6,308 nucleotides of DNA from Acidobacteriota bacterium (lineage in GTDB: Bacteria > Acidobacteriota > Thermoanaerobaculia > Multivoradales > JAHEKO01). The notes under the pieces were generated by a model that saw nothing but the letters and a program-made list of their open reading frames with translations, did not search any database and was not told where the DNA came from. Both the position numbers and the translations under genes were made by a program. The stretch lies in contig JAOTUP010000128.1 in NCBI GenBank assembly GCA_029863825.1, positions 1-6,308 of the forward strand. Direction: 5' to 3'. Below, piece after piece: positions 5,472-6,308 of this stretch; the first letter of the stretch is position 1, and each line of letters begins with the position of its first letter.

Positions 5472-6056
5472 ATGTCCAAGAAGAGCACACTTCTCACATG
5501 CCTCGCGGCGCTGCTCGTTCTCTCGAGCACTGCGTTCGCCACGAAGGCGGGCGCCCAACCGGGCGAATACGACGTCTGGGTGGATGGTGACGTATCCCCG
5601 GACAACCCCCTCGTCTACCCCTACTACGGTGAGGACGGAGGGGGTCGATCGAAACCAGTGAACGTCTCATTCCAGGACCTGGACCTCGACTTGAGCTATT
5701 TCGAGGACGCGCTCAGCGGCGGCGCGAGTTGCTTCGGAGACGCTCACGCCGGCGATCTCGGGACTCCCATGATCCTCTCCGAGGAGAGGGACGAGTCGGC
5801 GCCGGCGCTGGTTCGCTACTGGTTCAGAGGCTTCGGCACCGGCTACCCAGACGACACTCGCGAGATCGCGTACCAGCTCGCGATGTCCGGTGCATTCAAC
5901 GGTCCCTGGCGCCCTGAGTCCGGCGGGACCTCCACGGCCCTGGCGCTCACCGGGTGGGAGATGCGAATCGAAGGCAAGAAGCACAAGAGAATCGCCTGCA
6001 CAGGGGACGGCTCCTTCCCGAACGGAGTAACGGTTACGGTTCTGCGCACCAACTAG
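5472..6056 (+). CDS. Secreted protein of unknown function, divergent from the HTH-TPR regulator
   Basis: A 194-residue protein with a typical Sec signal peptide: MSKKS, hydrophobic core LLTCLAALLVLSSTAFA, and a likely cleavage after KAGA28 before Q29 (AFA23 is an alternative). C10 is not in a lipobox, so export rather than lipid anchoring is expected. The mature part begins acidic and Gly/Tyr/Pro-rich (PLVYPYYGEDGGG, 46-58), then DLDLDLSYFEDAL, a central RYWFRGFGTGYPDDTREIAY (115-134) and a C-terminal beta-like part WEMRIEG...GVTVTVLRTN. Only two Cys remain (87 and 176), which could form one disulfide. I recognise no family or catalytic motif. Its ribosome site is strong and a stem-loop follows the stop, so it is probably a single-gene transcript; control by the divergent HTH protein is inferred from position only. 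Confidence 0.8.
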   Translation: MSKKSTLLTCLAALLVLSSTAFATKAGAQPGEYDVWVDGDVSPDNPLVYPYYGEDGGGRSKPVNVSFQDLDLDLSYFEDALSGGASCFGDAHAGDLGTPMILSEERDESAPALVRYWFRGFGTGYPDDTREIAYQLAMSGAFNGPWRPESGGTSTALALTGWEMRIEGKKHKRIACTGDGSFPNGVTVTVLRTN

Positions 6057-6074
6057 GCGTCCCCTCTGGACGGG

Positions 6075-6113
6075 CTCGGCTGGCGCAGGCGTGGCAACGA
6101 CCCGCCAGCCGGG
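6075..6113 (+). terminator. Stem-loop after the secreted-protein gene
   Basis: GGCTGGCG (6078-6085) pairs with CGCCAGCC (6103-6110); adding one G-U and two G-C pairs at the base makes an 11-bp stem (6075-6085 / 6103-6113) with a 17-base loop. It starts 19 bases after the TAG, the usual place for a 3' end. No T-run follows, so intrinsic termination is uncertain. Confidence 0.45.
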
Positions 6114-6128
6114 GCCGCCAACCGCAGG

Positions 6129-6308
6129 GTGTGCCTTCGACCGTGCAGGCAGCCCGTCGAGCGCCCCGAGGCCCTGCTGCCCGGCGACAGCCATCTGGTC
6201 GAGTTCACCTGCCGCATCATCCAGCGGCGCTTCCCCCCAATTAGGCACTAGATGAGATGAATCGGTCGGTCTCCCCGCTGGGACAATGTGCCAGTGGGTA
6301 CGACCACG
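6129..6308 (+). pseudogene. Possible decayed transposase N-terminal fragment (IS200/REP-associated type), cut by the window end
   Basis: A frame with GTG at 6129 reads through PEALLPGDSHLVEFTCRIIQ and RRFPP, then stops at 6249. A second frame then gives LDEMNRSVSPLGQCASGYDH to the window edge. As I remember them, small Y1-type (IS200/REP-associated) transposases of Acidobacteriota begin with a phrase of the form LVE-x-T-x-R-x-x-Q-x-R-F/A, followed by LNE-x-V-x-x-x-L-G-x-x-Q. The two segments match this order if a frameshift lies near the CCCCCC run at 6233-6238. No catalytic HUH or Tyr region is within view, and there is no ribosome site. It could also be chance similarity in GC-rich spacer DNA. 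Confidence 0.3.

Noticed and set aside
5667..6248. 193-codon minus-strand frame opposite the secreted protein
   Set aside because: Shadow frame: no ribosome site or domain, while the opposite strand has a signal peptide and a strong Shine-Dalgarno.

Overview
This window looks like a GC-rich chromosomal segment from a member of the Acidobacteriota or a close relative (Thermoanaerobaculia- or Holophagae-like is my best guess). The reasons are strong G/C preference at third codon positions, a zinc-less ECF anti-sigma factor with an Ig-like outer domain, and a membrane-anchored HTH-TPR regulator of a type common in that phylum. The taxonomic call is inference from gene style, without any database search.

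Left part (1-1842): regulation. The window opens inside the last codons of what reads as an ECF sigma factor (to 97). It is followed 65 bases later by a single-pass membrane anti-sigma factor (163-1155) with a duplicated, zinc-free N-terminal domain, one membrane helix, a coiled coil and a beta-rich C-terminal domain. After 213 bases comes a small STAS-domain protein (1369-1842) of the anti-sigma-antagonist type. The usual phosphorylated serine of its switch motif is replaced by alanine, and it has an odd Ser/Ala/Arg-rich tail.

Middle (1843-2944): a 413-base spacer without a convincing gene leads to a secreted small protein of unknown function (2256-2792), whose Shine-Dalgarno directly follows a tight hairpin. 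It converges on the large regulator gene. The 152-base gap between the two 3' ends holds a very strong stem-loop (2808-2874).

Right part (2945-6308): a 758-residue minus-strand protein with an N-terminal HTH, one membrane helix, a FlgO/TolB-N-like domain and many TPRs. It is divergent from a second small secreted protein of unknown function (5472-6056). Their shared 250-base control region carries a 14-bp palindrome and a hairpin upstream of the secreted gene's ribosome binding site. A stem-loop follows that gene, and the window ends in what may be a decayed transposase fragment.

As a whole this is a signal-transduction and envelope neighbourhood: two membrane-spanning regulators with large parts outside the cytoplasm, one STAS switch protein and two exported proteins. 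No complete, clearly new defence or metabolic system is evident. The most distinctive points are the non-phosphorylatable STAS protein beside an ECF sigma/anti-sigma pair, the divergent regulator/secreted-protein pair, and the leader hairpins placed just before both secreted-protein ribosome binding sites.
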